A stretch of DNA of 64,000 bases from Polyodon spathula (taxonomy: Eukaryota > Chordata > Actinopteri > Acipenseriformes > Polyodontidae), in contig NC_054536.1 of NCBI RefSeq assembly GCF_017654505.1, positions 27,734,512-27,798,511 on the forward strand, given 5' to 3'. Below, one piece after another: positions 35,341 to 48,497 of this stretch. The notes beneath the pieces were generated by a model. The model was not told where the DNA came from, did no database searches, and saw nothing but the letters and a program-made list of their open reading frames with translations. Each line of letters starts with the position of its first letter. The stretch's first letter is position 1. A program made the position numbers and the translations under genes.

Positions 35341-35832
35341 TTTTTTTTTAAATACATTTAGAGTGACCAATTATTATTAATATTTATTTTTCCCCCAATT
35401 TGGAATGCACAGTTATGTTTTTTCTCTCAACCACAGTGCATCCCCACACAGCACGGACGTTCTGAGGGCGTGTGAACTTCCTCCAATCTCATAAGCCTAA
35501 AGCCAGAATCACTTTTACGCCAAGCAATCCAAAGCAGAGGTGGGCGGGCTACTGACCCCGGAGACCAGAGATCAACCCTGCTTTTATCCACTCTGAATGT
35601 CATAGGTGTCTGGTCAGTAGAGTTCGCTGTTGCATGATGAGGAGAAAGGATCCTGCTGGTTTCCCATCCTCCACCCTAGGAGCATCAGAGCCAATGTGAC
35701 AACCCCTTCGGAGTCCCCAGCAAAGTTCGGCCTCTATGCACATCCCGGATTTGAACCGGTAGCTCCCAAGCGACCCATGTGACTCATTCTGCACTTCCAA
35801 TGCTTTAACCGGATAAGCCACTTGGGGACCCC
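35341..35832 (-). repeat. tRNA-derived SINE, about 490 bp
   Basis: On the minus strand from 35832 the sequence starts GGGGTCCCCAAGTGGC and contains an A-box-like TGGCTTATCCGG and a B-box-like GGTTCAAATCC (about 35750-35760) at tRNA spacing. A long body follows, ending in an A-rich tail (the T-run at 35341-35349). These are the hallmarks of a tRNA-derived SINE transcribed by RNA polymerase III. Target-site duplications are not clear. Confidence 0.75.
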
Positions 35833-36179
35833 TACAATCAGTCTTAATAATGTGGCACAGCAGATATTTGATCTCTTTCCATATTCTTTATAAATATAGA
35901 CTACATCTACATTTATAATGAACGCTTCATTAACAGTTAATACATGTGGCTATTACTGGCTTACTGCTAAGCTTACTTAACACAACTGAAACCACCACTG
36001 CACATATTTGCCCTAATTACATTGTCTGGCAGCAATGCAGCAGCTTCAATTGTCGAACTGCCTACTGGCGTGCTTGAAAATAACATTTGAACTGTCAATT
36101 TTCAAACTGGATGTACACAATATTTGCAAGTGTGTTATTATATAGAAATTGCCAGTACCATGGTATTACTGTGTCATTA

Positions 36180-36475
36180 TTATGTAGACTGCACTTGTAG
36201 ATCAGTTGATCCACCCCTCATACTATGCACTGGACTTGTTTGACCTAAGCACCAATTTTCTGGATCTTCAGCTATAATATTATTGCACTATTATGTCATT
36301 GTAGATATAACTTGTAATCATTTTTCATATTATATTCTATTAGTATTATTGCACTTGCTGTAAATTATATATTATAGAAACATATAAATTATATTGTATT
36401 TAAATATTAATCTTGCATTGTCACCCTATACTGCCCATCTGCCAAATAAATAAATTATAATAATAATGACATTGC
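36180..36475 (+). repeat. LINE 3'-tail fragment
   Basis: A T- and A-rich stretch with repeated TTATTGCACT-type words ends CTGCCCATCTGCCAAATAAATAAATTATAATAATAAT. It resembles 3' tails of fish L2-type LINEs that close with a TCTGCCAAATAAATAAA motif and simple repeat. No ORF. Confidence 0.5.
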
Positions 36476-39400
36476 AGTTACCATGTTAGAACAGAAACCA
36501 TCAGTAATTACCCAGTAAAGTCTATTCATGTCATATTGGGAGCTACTGAACGTATATTTTACTCACAAAAGCTGGAGGAGTTGTACTAACAACAAACCTG
36601 TCAAACTGTATTTCACTGATAACCATCACCACATGTTCACACTCTCGTTAACTCCATTTCTTCTGCCTGCCTGGTGTTGTTTTTATTTTATTTTTTTGAA
36701 CCACCTGCTAGATAGTGTTCTCAATATTCACTAGGCTCAGTCAGGGCCCTTGCACTCAAGGTTGTTCAAATAGCGAGTCCTCCTTGGATTGTAGAGCAGA
36801 CAGTCTGACTACAACTTTAACTACAGAAAGAGAAGTGCAACTAGGGGCACAAGAAGGAGACATAGTAACAGATTACTGCAGAAACACAGGGGAGACGCAG
36901 ATCTAGGAATAACATAAGCATGTGTTGAAAATCTGACTTCAAGGCAAAATATACACAGACGGTGTATAAATCACTAGGTTTCTAGCTCTGCACTGTGCTA
37001 CATATCATTGAGTGAATTGGTGCAGTTTTTATTTTATACAAAGTTGCAGCAGCAAGCAGACCTGGAAATCACATTGAAATGGACACACATTGTCTGCATC
37101 AGCAGAAGACTGTAATGCTTGGTCATATGCATGCTGCAACTTACATTATAAAGGAGTGATGTACAAAGCTTAATTCTGGATTTTTATGTTTGGTATTCAT
37201 TAAACAGTTATAGGCTGATGTTGTTTCTTTAGTAACAGTCTTGAATGTATACAAAGCTTTATTTAATCCTTCTAAACAGAATTTAAATTCTAAACGTGAG
37301 CTAAGAGTTTATGACTAGGTCCCTACTGCAAAGCTATTCTAAGATATAAATGAATCACAACAGAGAAGATATTTAAAATAACATATGTATGATAAAGCAT
37401 GTGCTTTCCTCTGAGATCAGGAGTTGCTCTTTAGTTATAGTTGTCATAGATATACTGTATGTAACACATGCTAGATTGGATCAAAAATTAAGGGAACAGT
37501 AAACAAACTATAAATTGAGGCTGTTTACGCTTTAATAAACATAAAAAGTAACATTTCTTAAACATTTTCACACTGAAGAAGCAAAACATAACCTAGTAAT
37601 GGATTTCTCTTCAGCATACTTAAGGTGATTGATATAAACTATGAACTCCCTTACAGTTATATCAATGTATGCTAAATGTCCTGTTAAACCTGTCCATTTT
37701 TATATTGGATCTTTATAGTAATAATCCTGCTTTGATCCATTTATTCTATCTTGAGTGTTTTGACACAACTGGAAAGTTTTTTTTCTCAGATTGATTAGAG
37801 TGAACATCCCAATTGTCTATGCTTGCTCTGTCCATCATAAGTTTTTATTCCTTTTTAATAAGAAACATGAAAACCACACACGCACAGTAATGGTATAGTA
37901 AGTAATTTTCTTTTGTAACGCTGGAGCTCAATTTCCTCTTCGACTTGCTTTCATCTGCCAAAGGTCCTGATTAACATTGCTGCCTGGCTCTTTTTGTTAG
38001 TTTGTGACTACATTTTTTTGACCCACTTCTAAAACAGAGGTCATATCGACTTGTTTCCCTCTCTAGATTTCAGCCACTGGTCAGTCCAGGTATGGGGTAC
38101 TGATTGTAGTATGCACACATTTAGAGGTGAACTCTACACTAAAACATAATTTTCCACTAGAATTCTGGGAAGGAGAAGCAAGCTGCTCTTATTCATAGCA
38201 GTGGGCAGGAACTCATTTGTGGCTGTAAATATGATAGCCAGGGTTCCCTATACTATATACTGTTCATTCCAGGCAAGTATAAGTTTTTATAATTATCTTT
38301 ACAATCCTTTGCCCACAGGTTGTTTTAGATTTCGAACTGACCACCAGGACCTTCCCAATGAGTGTACAGGAACCACACAAACAGGTAATTAAATTTCTTT
38401 ATTACAGGAAATTTAGACAGTCAAATAAAACCTATTTGCTTTGTACAGATGACGTTTACATTTAACAAAAATGATGTTATTTGGATTCTTGCACCCTTGC
38501 ATGTATAGACATTATGCTTTGGCACCCTCTGCTGCAGCAAACCAAAATTCAACTACCGCTATTTTTATGAACAATGTCGCACGACTCTTGCAATGTATGC
38601 TAGAGATCTCACTAAGGAGATGCAACAAATGTTTAAATTAAAACATATTTTCTCTTAGTACATACAACAAGCTGTACACTTTGCAAATTGTCGTAGCGAA
38701 AATGCAAATTGCGGTATGTTTGCACTGTGACTGACTCATCTTAGTACATCTACCCCTGAGTGTTTACATAATGAACTCCTTTCCAATATATGTAAATCGT
38801 TAATAGTACATCTACACCGTTATTGTTTTGGATCGCAGTGTTTCTCTTCCACTGGGTCGCAAGAAAAAAGTTTGAAAAACACTGACCTACATAAATCAAT
38901 ATTTGTAGTTATTCAAATATTTTAGACTTTTCTATGCTTGTGGTTATGAAAATTTATTCACTTGTTTTAACCATTTGTAACCTTATGGAACATTCGTTGT
39001 ATTGCTAAAATGATGTGCTGTTATTTGAACCCAGTGCAATGTTACTACCAAGAAATTATCAATGCAACTGTAGCCTGAATACTGAATACTGAATCTGAAC
39101 TCTGAATACATACATTATATGACAGCTGACCTCTACTGTAGATTTTATTTGAATTATACAACTGAAATGGGTATAGAAAACATCATATTAGAGATTACAA
39201 TGAAGTTTCCTTAGTCGATTGTGGATTTGCAGTGTTTCCTTGGCTTTTAACACTTGTGTCTTATCCACACAAGAACGAAAAACAGGCTTACAAGGACACA
39301 CAGTAGGAATATGATTGACATGGAATTTGCCTGAACGTATTTAATGTTGTCAGAATCCCCCCACATTTTAGGTACAATGTACACTTTCATCTTCACACAT

Positions 39401-40030
39401 TTGTAGGCATATAAAATGTTCTTATAATACTGTAAGTGTTTAGTGACTACTTCTAATCATGTTGAGTTTATTTACTGTGGAGGTGAGCAAAGGGTGCCAG
39501 AGAAATGCATGATTAGACGATTCACTGAACAATCAATTATAAAGAAATTGTGTATTGAGTAGGAAGTTCTATTGTAATTTTAAAAGTTTAATAAATACAT
39601 AATGAAGTGTTACATACATGGTATACATGTATAATACAGCTAACAACTACAAAAACAAATGGTACTTCAAATGTATTTAATTTTAGCCTTCAATCGTACA
39701 TACTAAAATATAGACAAGAGCAGAGGTCAACATAAGAAAATAAATTCCAACCGATATAGATGGCTTATGGTATTTTTTTCTTTTTAACCAAAAAAAAAAA
39801 AAGATTGTAAAATGCACATTAAAAGAGTTGCATATAGTAAGCTGTGGCAAAATATCCCCCGAAAGAGGGTAAATGAGGTTTAATTTGTATTTATTTATTT
39901 TTTTTAGTCCTTGCCGTCCGATTTTTAGCCACACGCCAGATAATCGTAAATCAGCATATGTGAAGTCTTTTAAATATATAGACATTCTGCATGACTAAAT
40001 GCACAATTTTTACACAACATAGATATTCCC
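36476..40030. other. 3.5-kb stretch without recognised repeats
   Basis: Unusually free of identifiable repeats. It includes an isolated exon-like segment at 38319-38384, treated in the findings. No gene can be named. Confidence 0.4.
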
Positions 40031-40300
40031 ATTATTTTGTATTTCCATTTGGCTGCTGCTTGCTGGTGGGAGAGCCGCCTCCCTGTACTCTAGTAGTTTG
40101 CATTACAGCGAATTATACTTCCATTCATTTTTCTTGATCTCGTTAACATGCACTTGATTAATGAGTTCTTATCTATTTGTTGAAACAGAAAGTGATGTAG
40201 GTGACCTGTGACAATTAAGCTTTTTAACGACTTAATCGACCTAATTTCAAAGCATTAACAGATCGATTTAATTAACACATTCCGCTTGAAAATCACTTGC
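40031..40300. promoter_or_regulatory. Possible conserved noncoding element
   Basis: The segment is mixed-composition and non-repetitive, with clustered homeodomain-like TAAT/ATTA cores (CTTGATTAATGAG, GACAATTAAG, ACTTAATCGACCTAATTTC, GATTTAATTAAC) in about 250 bp. It looks like vertebrate developmental enhancers, but this is judgement by composition only. No conservation data are available here. Confidence 0.25.
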
Positions 40301-40640
40301 TACTAAAGCTCTTGTTACTATACCACGAGTCTGATACAATAACACTGTTTTTTGAGAATCCTGCCCATTCTATCTTGAGATCATTATGAGGTCTGCTCAC
40401 ATATAGCCTACTTCTTTTCGGATCAATATCCAACTCTCGACTCGTTCTGGTCTCAGAAAAAAATGACATCACGTTCGTAGGAGAGTGGCACATAAATGCA
40501 AGTTTCTTTTTAGGAAATAGAGGCTCATTGATGCTAAAGTTAGGATTTTCATAGTCAGCTGTGAATAAACCAAAATAGCATGTTATTACATTCCCAAGTA
40601 GAGAGACCTGTGGTATGTATTGGATGCCCAGAACCAAACT

Positions 40641-42263
40641 CCCTATTATATGTTACTAGTTAATTTTGGACTGATTAAATTGTAACTTACTTTTTGCTTG
40701 TAGTGTTTCCCAACTAATTAACAACAAAATGCTATTGATACTTTTTTTCATAAAAATGTAATTTCACTCTTTTGAATATAGATGTCTACCTCCTTGGGTG
40801 TCCAATACATCCCTCACTCAAGGAAATCCAAAAAGAGAAGGCCCTGTATTGTATTTTGTGCATTTTAGGTCTTTTTCATATTTGTGTTTATATTAGTCAT
40901 GTGGGGTGGGTGCTGTGTAGGGAAGTTCAGATTGACACTTCAATGGTAAAATACTGGCCAGAGAGTCAGTTTCAACCCAAGAGCTTGGGTATCTCAAAGC
41001 TATGCTCATGTGGTTTCTCTAACTAAGAGAAAGGTTTAATAAAATGGCCTCAAGCTGGACACATGGGTTACAAAAAAATGTACGCTTCCTGTAACATAGT
41101 GAAACTCAGATTCTGAGAATGAAAGCATATAGCACTGGAATCCAGGTGCTGAGTTAAGAACACTGATGATACATTCTACTTCTAGGATGCATTGAGGTGA
41201 ATTAATCTGGAGCAGTGTGGGCTCTTGCTTGCCTAGAAAAGAAAAAAGACCCTGTAAAAAAAGAAAGATATTACAAAAACACAACCGGTCCTATTTTGCA
41301 GCTAAGATTAATAAAACAATTATAGTGTTATAATGCTAGCAAAAAGTAAACTTGCCAGCAGGAAGGAGTGGTAGCAGAGTTACAGTTTCAAACTAAGTAG
41401 GCTAGTGTCCCTATCTGAGGTCAAGGAAAATGCTTAAATGAATGGGGGGTATGTCAGACAGCTGTTGTCTGCGGTGCTTTGATCTTTACAAGATGACGCT
41501 CCTATTAGTCCTTGGGATACCAGATATTTTGAGGTTTATGAACAGCTTTGACATTAGACTGGCAATGTTGTCATGTACCATTAAGGTACAATTAACATTT
41601 GCTAAAATGTATATGGCTTACCAAAATGTCAAGGCTGATTACAGCAAGTAGAACAAATCAATTCTATGTGGTTGTGGTCTAGAGAGGTCCATGTTTTGTT
41701 TGAGAGACAATGTAGGCAGGGTTTAACACAGTGACTTAGAGAGAGTGGCGGTCAGGTTGTCAGTTTGGGTCCAGTTTGAGTTGCTTTTTTTTCCCCCATT
41801 TACAAACAAATGTATTATGAAAGAAGATTGCTTTAAAATGTGCTTTGTATAAACCCATCCACATGTGTCATTCTAGTAATTTGAATCTGGAAGTATTAGG
41901 TGTCATGTGTAATAAACAGTCACAGTATCCTTGCACCTGCATGCAAACCGTAATGGAATATTTAATAATTTGCATAAGCACCCTCTTTCCCTTTTCACAA
42001 TATTTATAGTACTGAATAAACACCAAACCTGTCCAAACATAAAATATTGCATTTATCTACATTTGCTTAGTTTCTTATGTGCCTCATTTCAGGGTGAGTG
42101 CATCTTAATCACTTCTTCAGAACATCACCAATGAAGCCAATGTTTCTCTGAATGTAAAATCGTTATGATCTGCAAAGAATATACAGTAATAAAAGTGCCC
42201 GTAATCATTTTTGAATACACTTTGTTTGACTTGCAGTTAATTCAGTTTCGGATTATAAATGAC
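40641..42263. other. Unassigned sequence
   Basis: No supported gene or repeat. Confidence 0.45.
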
Positions 42264-42962
42264 TGTGGCAATTTGGCCGGTGATTGTGAACAGGTGTAGA
42301 GGTGATGCAGTGCAGAAGAAATCACAGACAATTGTAATCCGGTAGGAAACGAGGGTTTTAAATTATAATCCGGGCCTGGTGACCAAAAAGAAAAATGCTC
42401 CGGCAATACACAACAATGTGTAATGCGCGGAGCCAAACAAATGGGTTTACAGTCCCAAACAATAAACGTTATCCGCGGTCACCAGTCCAGGGTGTGTGTA
42501 TTAGTGCTCGTGGTGGGTGATAACAGGCTATTTGGTGTCAGTTCATGAAGTGCAGTTCCGGCTTGCACTGACCCAAAAGCGACAGCTCCGGAACATGTTT
42601 AGCCATCTGGTGATACAATAAACAAGACAATTACTAACACTCAAAACAAACAAACACACATGAATATTCTTTGGCAGTTCCTACTGCAGCTCTCAGTCCT
42701 TCCAGGTTTTTGTATACAACCCAAGCGAAGGAAAAGATTAGCGTTTCTCTGGCCCCTTTTACGCTACCCCGCATGATCACTTGGTAAACGATTCCAGCTG
42801 CGTCTATTGCTCGCAGCTGCTACCTCCTTTACCTTCTGGTTCAATACGTTCCTGCAACAGAGTCTCTCTTCCATCCAGGCTGACCGAATTCCCGACCTCG
42901 GAAACGAACTGTCAGGCCATCCCGTCCAGATACTTTTCCTTTCACTATTTAGCGCCCTCACA
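42264..42962. repeat. LTR-like block of about 700 bp
   Basis: Starts TGTGGCAATTTGG and ends GCGCCCTCACA, so it has TG...CA ends. It is GC-richer than its flanks and contains CAATAAAC sequences at about 42461 and 42617 (plus) and GTATACAAAAACC near 42705-42717 on the minus strand. Composition and ends suggest a solo LTR, but orientation is ambiguous. No flanking duplication (ATGAC versus GATCG), primer-binding site or coding region is present. Confidence 0.4.
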
Positions 42963-43257
42963 GATCGAGATGGAAATTTACAACCAGAACTCATTGTATT
43001 TCTGTCACAATTACGTAGTTTGTTTTTTTATAACAATTTTTTGCCATGCGTTTGTTTTTTGCATAGCTCTATTATTCAGTATTTAAACAAGCTGATATTC
43101 TCTCAGCACAGCTCTTGAGATTCTTTTAAGTATGCATCGTCTACTCTGTTTGAAGCATTAGTCTCAAGTGACCAGATATGAAAAAAAAGCAATAAAAAGA
43201 TAAAACAAAGAGACTTGTTATAGATAATTTTGATAGAGTACACAACAATTCCTTCAT

Positions 43258-43480
43258 TTAATCGATCAATCTTCATTTTATAGAGCACTTTTCATAGTGG
43301 ACCACCATCACAAAGCGCTTTACATGACAGTGAGGAACAATGTATAATACATTAAATACAGTGAAATACAAGGCATAGTACATTAAATACAAACAGTAAA
43401 AACTATGCAAATACATTAAATACAGGCATACATACATTAAAAACAAGGCTAGGATGTGGATTATAAACATTGTGGATGTG
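43258..43480 (-). repeat. Dispersed LINE-tail-like repeat with ATCA end, copy 2
   Basis: ATCGATCAATCTTCATTTTATAG, then TTCATAGTGGACCACCATCACAAAGCGCTTTAC and several TACATTAAATACA units, parallels 3137-3420 in order. Same orientation as copy 1. Confidence 0.6.
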
Positions 43481-46059
43481 TGTGTCATACAGAATGATAC
43501 GAATAAGATGGAGTGAAAATGATTGCGTTGCCTTGGTATTTTTTGTATGGCCGTGGTAAAAGTTAAATTATGGTTGACATTATTGAGAAAATGTAACAAG
43601 TTTCAGAAACCCTGTGTGTTTTTGGGTGTAAGTTTCATGGAATAACACAGAGCCAATGTGATGCTCCCTGTTGTAATGAATTGTCATCTCAACCCATTGA
43701 ATTGAATGAAGCTCTGTAGTCAAGAGGTAAGTACAGGTCTTATGCCTCTAGGAGGAGATTCATTATCTTGTGAAGACTGGAAATTTTACACAGCCAGGAT
43801 GCAAAACTGCACTCCCTTGTCTCTGTAACTCACCAGACATATCACATGCAGGACTTGTGAAAAGTAAATTTTAATGTCATGAAATAGTTAGATTACCTCA
43901 TTTTATTTGCATGAAGAGCTTTTAAATAAACTTTCTATCTATACGTATATTTAGATAAGTTAGATTGAAGGATTGATACTATTGCTTACCATATCTTTAA
44001 TGCATAGCACATAGTAATTTACCTTTACTTGTGTCTAGTGTAGGATGTTCTTAATAAGGCTTCAATTTCCTCCCGAATTTAAACAATATTTAAGATTGGA
44101 AACTACTCAGTTGTTCCAACAACATTAATCCCCTGTTCTCTTCAGTTGTTACTATTCTGTGTGATTGATAACACTTGGTCAGAGGTGTAGAAATAGCTAA
44201 AGCTTAACTTTGATGCTAAAATGAATCTAGAAATGACAAAATTTTTTACCTGTTTCTAGTTATTCCTTTAAATTGTATGCAGTGAAACATATAATTTACA
44301 GAACCAATGTGATTGGTCATCACTTAATCTGCACTACAGGCATCTATCGTACAGTATAGAGAAACTAAACAAAATTCTTCATATCGTGCAATTCTCAATG
44401 GTAGCAATGGCAAGTGACCAGTTCATTCCTCTTCTTAATCTAATTGTAGACAAGGGATTTGGTGTACATTGGTCTGCTGTATCTATAGTTGGACTTGCTT
44501 TGGACTCCAGCCGGCATTCTGTTTCTCATCAGCCCAGCCTGTCCTGGCAACCAAGATATGCTGTCATGGTGGAAAATCTAATCAATTGCTTGTTATTCAG
44601 CCCCTGCTCATGAGAATATGATTATTCAAATTGAATTACTACTTTTTGTGTTGGGTTGAAGAGTTATACACCACTGTAGGCCTACTTAAAGAAAATCAAA
44701 GCCTTTTACTGTGTTAGGTTTATCTTATTTGTAAAAAATATGCAGATCAAGTCAGTACAGTAGAACTAAGTGTCCCATGATGGAACGTGGTTGCTGTTGT
44801 CAAAAAGAAAGATCCCTGGGTACTGTGCTAGGTTACTGTTGCATTGTGCCTGAGGAATTATTAACCCAATTAATTTTTATATACAGTGCCTTGCGCTTTG
44901 GAAATAGTTCAGAGATAAGCTCTGAAACTGAACATGGTGCTTCTTTGGGACAAGAACTCAGAACAAACTGCTGTATAGTGGCTCAAGCCACAATACTGCA
45001 TGAAATGTTACAATTAAAAATAAAAGTGAACACATCCCCAAGAACTCGGCCACTTGTTTGGTAGATATTTAAACATAGAGGTACAAGCTTCATGTCCCTT
45101 GTGGTGTGGGATTATGGTCCCTTGGTATAGCAGGGATATATGAGTCAGTTTCAAAAGGTTTAAAATGCTTTGGAGATGGTTAATGTTTCCCATGTACGCA
45201 CCTGCCTCATATATATGAAATACTGAATTGTGCTCTCGTTCCCCAGCGAACTAGTTAGGAAGATTGAATTATGTAGTATTCGCTCTCCATGCTTGGAGCT
45301 GTCACAAACTATCTCTATCTATTAAATTGACATACCATGATTAGTTTGTGTGGTCTGTTTTGTTTCAAATAGAAAGACAATGGGTGCAACGGGCAATGGA
45401 ACTTAATTATTATGTTTGTCTATTTAATCACATTAGTTAGGAGCAATACTTTTCAATTTTCCTGTATATAGGGCAAGAATTTGTACAAATATTAGTAAGC
45501 ACAAGATCATAAAAACAGTAATCCTTAACAGCAGAATGTTAATAAAATGCTTGGTTGAGTATATGTGTGGTTCATTAAGACAATGTCAATGAAGATAAAT
45601 GTACCAAAACTTGTCCTATGGTAAACTTGCTGTTAATACCTGTCTCTTAATAAGTATATTGTCATTATAAGAAGCTGTAAAACAGGTCAGATATTTCAGA
45701 ATGAAACTCATTTATTGATAAGGCTCTTCATTTATTTTTGTATGCATAATTAAACATGACTGGAGCTACTTCAGATCATTGCTCAATTTGATTCCATGGG
45801 CTGTGCCCAGCAGTACTCTAATATGCTTCCCCACCTCAATTCGGAGGAGTCTGACGAGAAGTAACCACAGTGGTTGAACAATTAAATTTTAGCTAGAATA
45901 GCTAGTAAGCAAGAAAAAAAATTCTAAGCAGAAACGATAATATTAACAGAACACATTTCGAGGTACTAAACAGGCAAGAAATTAAATATTAGGAAATGAA
46001 GATGCTATCCCTGAAACTAACTGAAATATGCCAGCTGCCACTATCATTTACCAAGCTTC

Positions 46060-46061
<2 letters not shown>
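43481..46061. other. 2.6-kb stretch without recognised features
   Basis: No gene or repeat that I can support. A 95-codon ORF at 44777-45064 has no motif. Confidence 0.5.

Positions 46062-46154
<93 letters not shown>
46062..46154. repeat. (TC)n-(TA)n compound microsatellite
   Basis: CT repeats to about 46117, then TA repeats to 46154. The Tc1 end CAGTGCC starts directly afterwards. Confidence 0.97.
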
Positions 46155-46157
<3 letters not shown>

Positions 46158-47680
46158 TGCCTATAGAAAGTCAACAACCCTTGAACTTTTTTCACATTTA
46201 GTTGTGTCAGTGCCTCAGAGTTTCATTTAAATGAGGATTTTTTTCCACTTATCTACACACCATTTTCTGTATTAAAAATATAAAACTGAAAGAAAATAAA
46301 TGGATAAGTCTCCACCCCCTGAGTTAATACTTGGTGGAAGCACCTTTGGCAGCAATTACAGCTGTGAGTCTGTTGGGATAGGTCTCTACCAACTTTGCAC
46401 ACCTAGATTTGACAATATTTGACCATTCTTCTTTACAAAACTGTTCAAGATCTGTCAAGATCTTTGGGGAGCATTAATGGACAGCAATCTTCAAGTCAAG
46501 CCACAAAATTTTCGATTGGATTTAGGTTGGGCCTCTGAATGGGCCACTCAAGGACATTAAACTTTTTGTTCCTTAGCCATGCCAGTGTAGCTTTGGCTGT
46601 GTGCTTTGGGTCGTTGTCAAGCTGAAAGGTGAACTTCCATCTCAGTTTCAACTTTCTTGCAGACGGCAGTAGGTTTTTCTCAAGGACTTCTCTGTAATTT
46701 GCTCCATTCATTTTCCCTTCTATCCTGACAAGTGCCCCAGTCCTTGCCGATGAGAAACATCCCCATAACATGATGCTGCCGCCACCATGCTTCACAGTAG
46801 GGATAGTGTTCTTTGGGTGATGTGCTGTGTTGGGTTTGCACCAAACATAACGCTTTGCATTTAGGCCAGAAAGTTGCATTTTAGTTTTGTCAAACCACAA
46901 AACTTGCCACATGGCTACAGACTCTCCTGAGTGTTATTTTTGCATACTTCAAACGGGAATCAAGGTGGGCTTTTTTGAGTAATGTCTTCCTTCCTGCCAC
47001 CCTACCATACAGGCTAGACTTTATGGAGTGCTTGGGATATTGTTGTCACATGCACACTTTGACCTGTCTTGGCCATAAAAGCCTGTAGCTTTTGCAAAGT
47101 TGCCATTGGCCTTTTGGAAGCCTCTCTGATTAGTCTCCTTCTTGCTCGGTCATCCAGTTTGGAAGGACGGCCTGATCTAGGCAGGGTCTTGGTGGTGCCA
47201 TACACCTCCCACTTCTTAATAATTGTCTTGACCGTGCACCAAGGGATATTCAAGGCCTTTGATATTTTTTTATACCCATCCCCTCATCTGTGCCTTTCAA
47301 CAACTTTGTCCCTGAGTTCTTTTGAAAGCAAATTGGTACTCATGAAATGCACTACCCAGTAGAGGGAACCTACAGGTAACTGCTGAAATTATCCTGAAAT
47401 CATGTGAATCACTACAATGTAACACAGGTGGAGGCCTCTTAACTTGGTGTGTGATTTTGAAGCCGACTGGTTACACTTGAGCTAATTTAGGATTGCTATT
47501 ACAAGGGGGTGGACACTTATCCAACCAAGCTATTTCAGTTTTTATTTTTAATTAATTTTCTACAAATTTCTAGAATATTTTTTTCACTTTGAAGTTGTGG
47601 GGTATGGTGTGTAGATAAATGAAAAAAATAAAATAAATAATGCTTTTTAATTCCAGACTATAAGGCAACAAAAGGTGAAC
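46155..47680 (-). mobile_element. Tc1-like transposon, nearly full length
   Basis: The left end starts CAGTGCCTATAGAAAGTC directly after a TA tract. The body encodes a Tc1 transposase on the minus strand. Toward the right end, TGGTGTGTAGATAAATGAAAAAA is complementary to the subterminal motif at 46231-46262, showing the opposite terminal region. The outer right TIR is diverged (ACTATAAGGCAAC), so the right edge is approximate. A second fragment of the same family lies at 63142-63842. Confidence 0.85.
46480..47343 (-). pseudogene. Tc1-family transposase, DD34E residues present but frame broken
   Basis: On the minus strand the ATG at 47341-47343 begins MSTNLLSKELRDKVVERHR and meets an in-frame TGA. 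The frame then continues with GYKKISKALNIP and the paired-like DNA-binding region (SGRPSKLDDRARRRLIREA, 47014-47253). The catalytic part at 46496-46912 has WFDKTK (first Asp), QLDNDPKHTA (second Asp) and NPIENF (Glu, codon 46511-46513). The second Asp and the Glu are separated by 34 residues, as expected for DD34E. A frame change near 46920-47010 and a stop right after the Glu make it inactive. Normal length is about 340 residues. Confidence 0.85.
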
Positions 47681-48229
47681 ATTTATATATATACCTGTTG
47701 ATATGTTTGTTTGTTTTTCTATGAAAGCGTATGAAGCATATAACATATAAATGCTTTAATGGATAGACCTAAAAATTTGCATACAGCCTGATAATGATGG
47801 GGGAACAAAACATGCACAAATATTTTCATAATAGTCTGTACCTCGGACACGCTAAAAACCACCCTATGGTTATTAATAGATCAATGGATATTTGCAATTG
47901 ATACTGCATGACTTTTCATGTTAGGAAAACTCCATTCCTGTTTATTATGGAAAGATGGCCTTTTTAATTCTTAACATGCTTTTGTCCTACGATTCCCCTA
48001 TTGAGAATCTTTGTCCTGCATTTTGTAGATGATGGGAATAAAACACTCAGCTTTACGCCTGGTCTAACTTGAAAAAGTACAGAACATAAAACAAATGTGT
48101 GCTGGGAATTTCGTAGCTGTTCAGTTCTGGCGGGCTTTAGCCCAGACACTAGGCAGAGCAGCGGGAGGTTACAAGCATCCGAATCCACCAGGTTCAAACC
48201 TAAATTTATTAACGACAATCTACAAAATG

Positions 48230-48236
<7 letters not shown>
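47681..48236. other. Unassigned sequence
   Basis: No gene. About 48110-48205 has a GC-rich segment with a B-box-like GGTTCAAACC, perhaps a SINE remnant, too weak to call. Confidence 0.35.

Positions 48237-48295
<59 letters not shown>
48237..48295. repeat. (ATT)n microsatellite
   Basis: About 19 ATT units. The polyleucine or polyisoleucine ORFs reading through it are artefacts. Confidence 0.97.
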
Positions 48296-48297
<2 letters not shown>

Positions 48298-48450
48298 AGA
48301 AGTGTTTCCCATATGCAAAACATGATTACAATGCACAGTTCTGTTCCCATCCTATTTGTTATTTCCATTTCTGCAGGCAAAAATGACCCAAAAATTCTAT
48401 CGACTGAATGCTGCCACAAAGCAAAGAGCATAGGCGGCGAAAGCCGTTAC

Positions 48451-48451
48451 G

Positions 48452-48497
<46 letters not shown>
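48451..48497. repeat. (ATT)n microsatellite
   Basis: About 15 ATT units, immediately left of the dispersed element at 48498. Confidence 0.97.

Noticed and set aside
44777..45064. 95-codon plus-strand ORF, cysteine-containing
   Set aside because: No recognisable motif, splice context or conserved pattern. Length is expected by chance in this much sequence.
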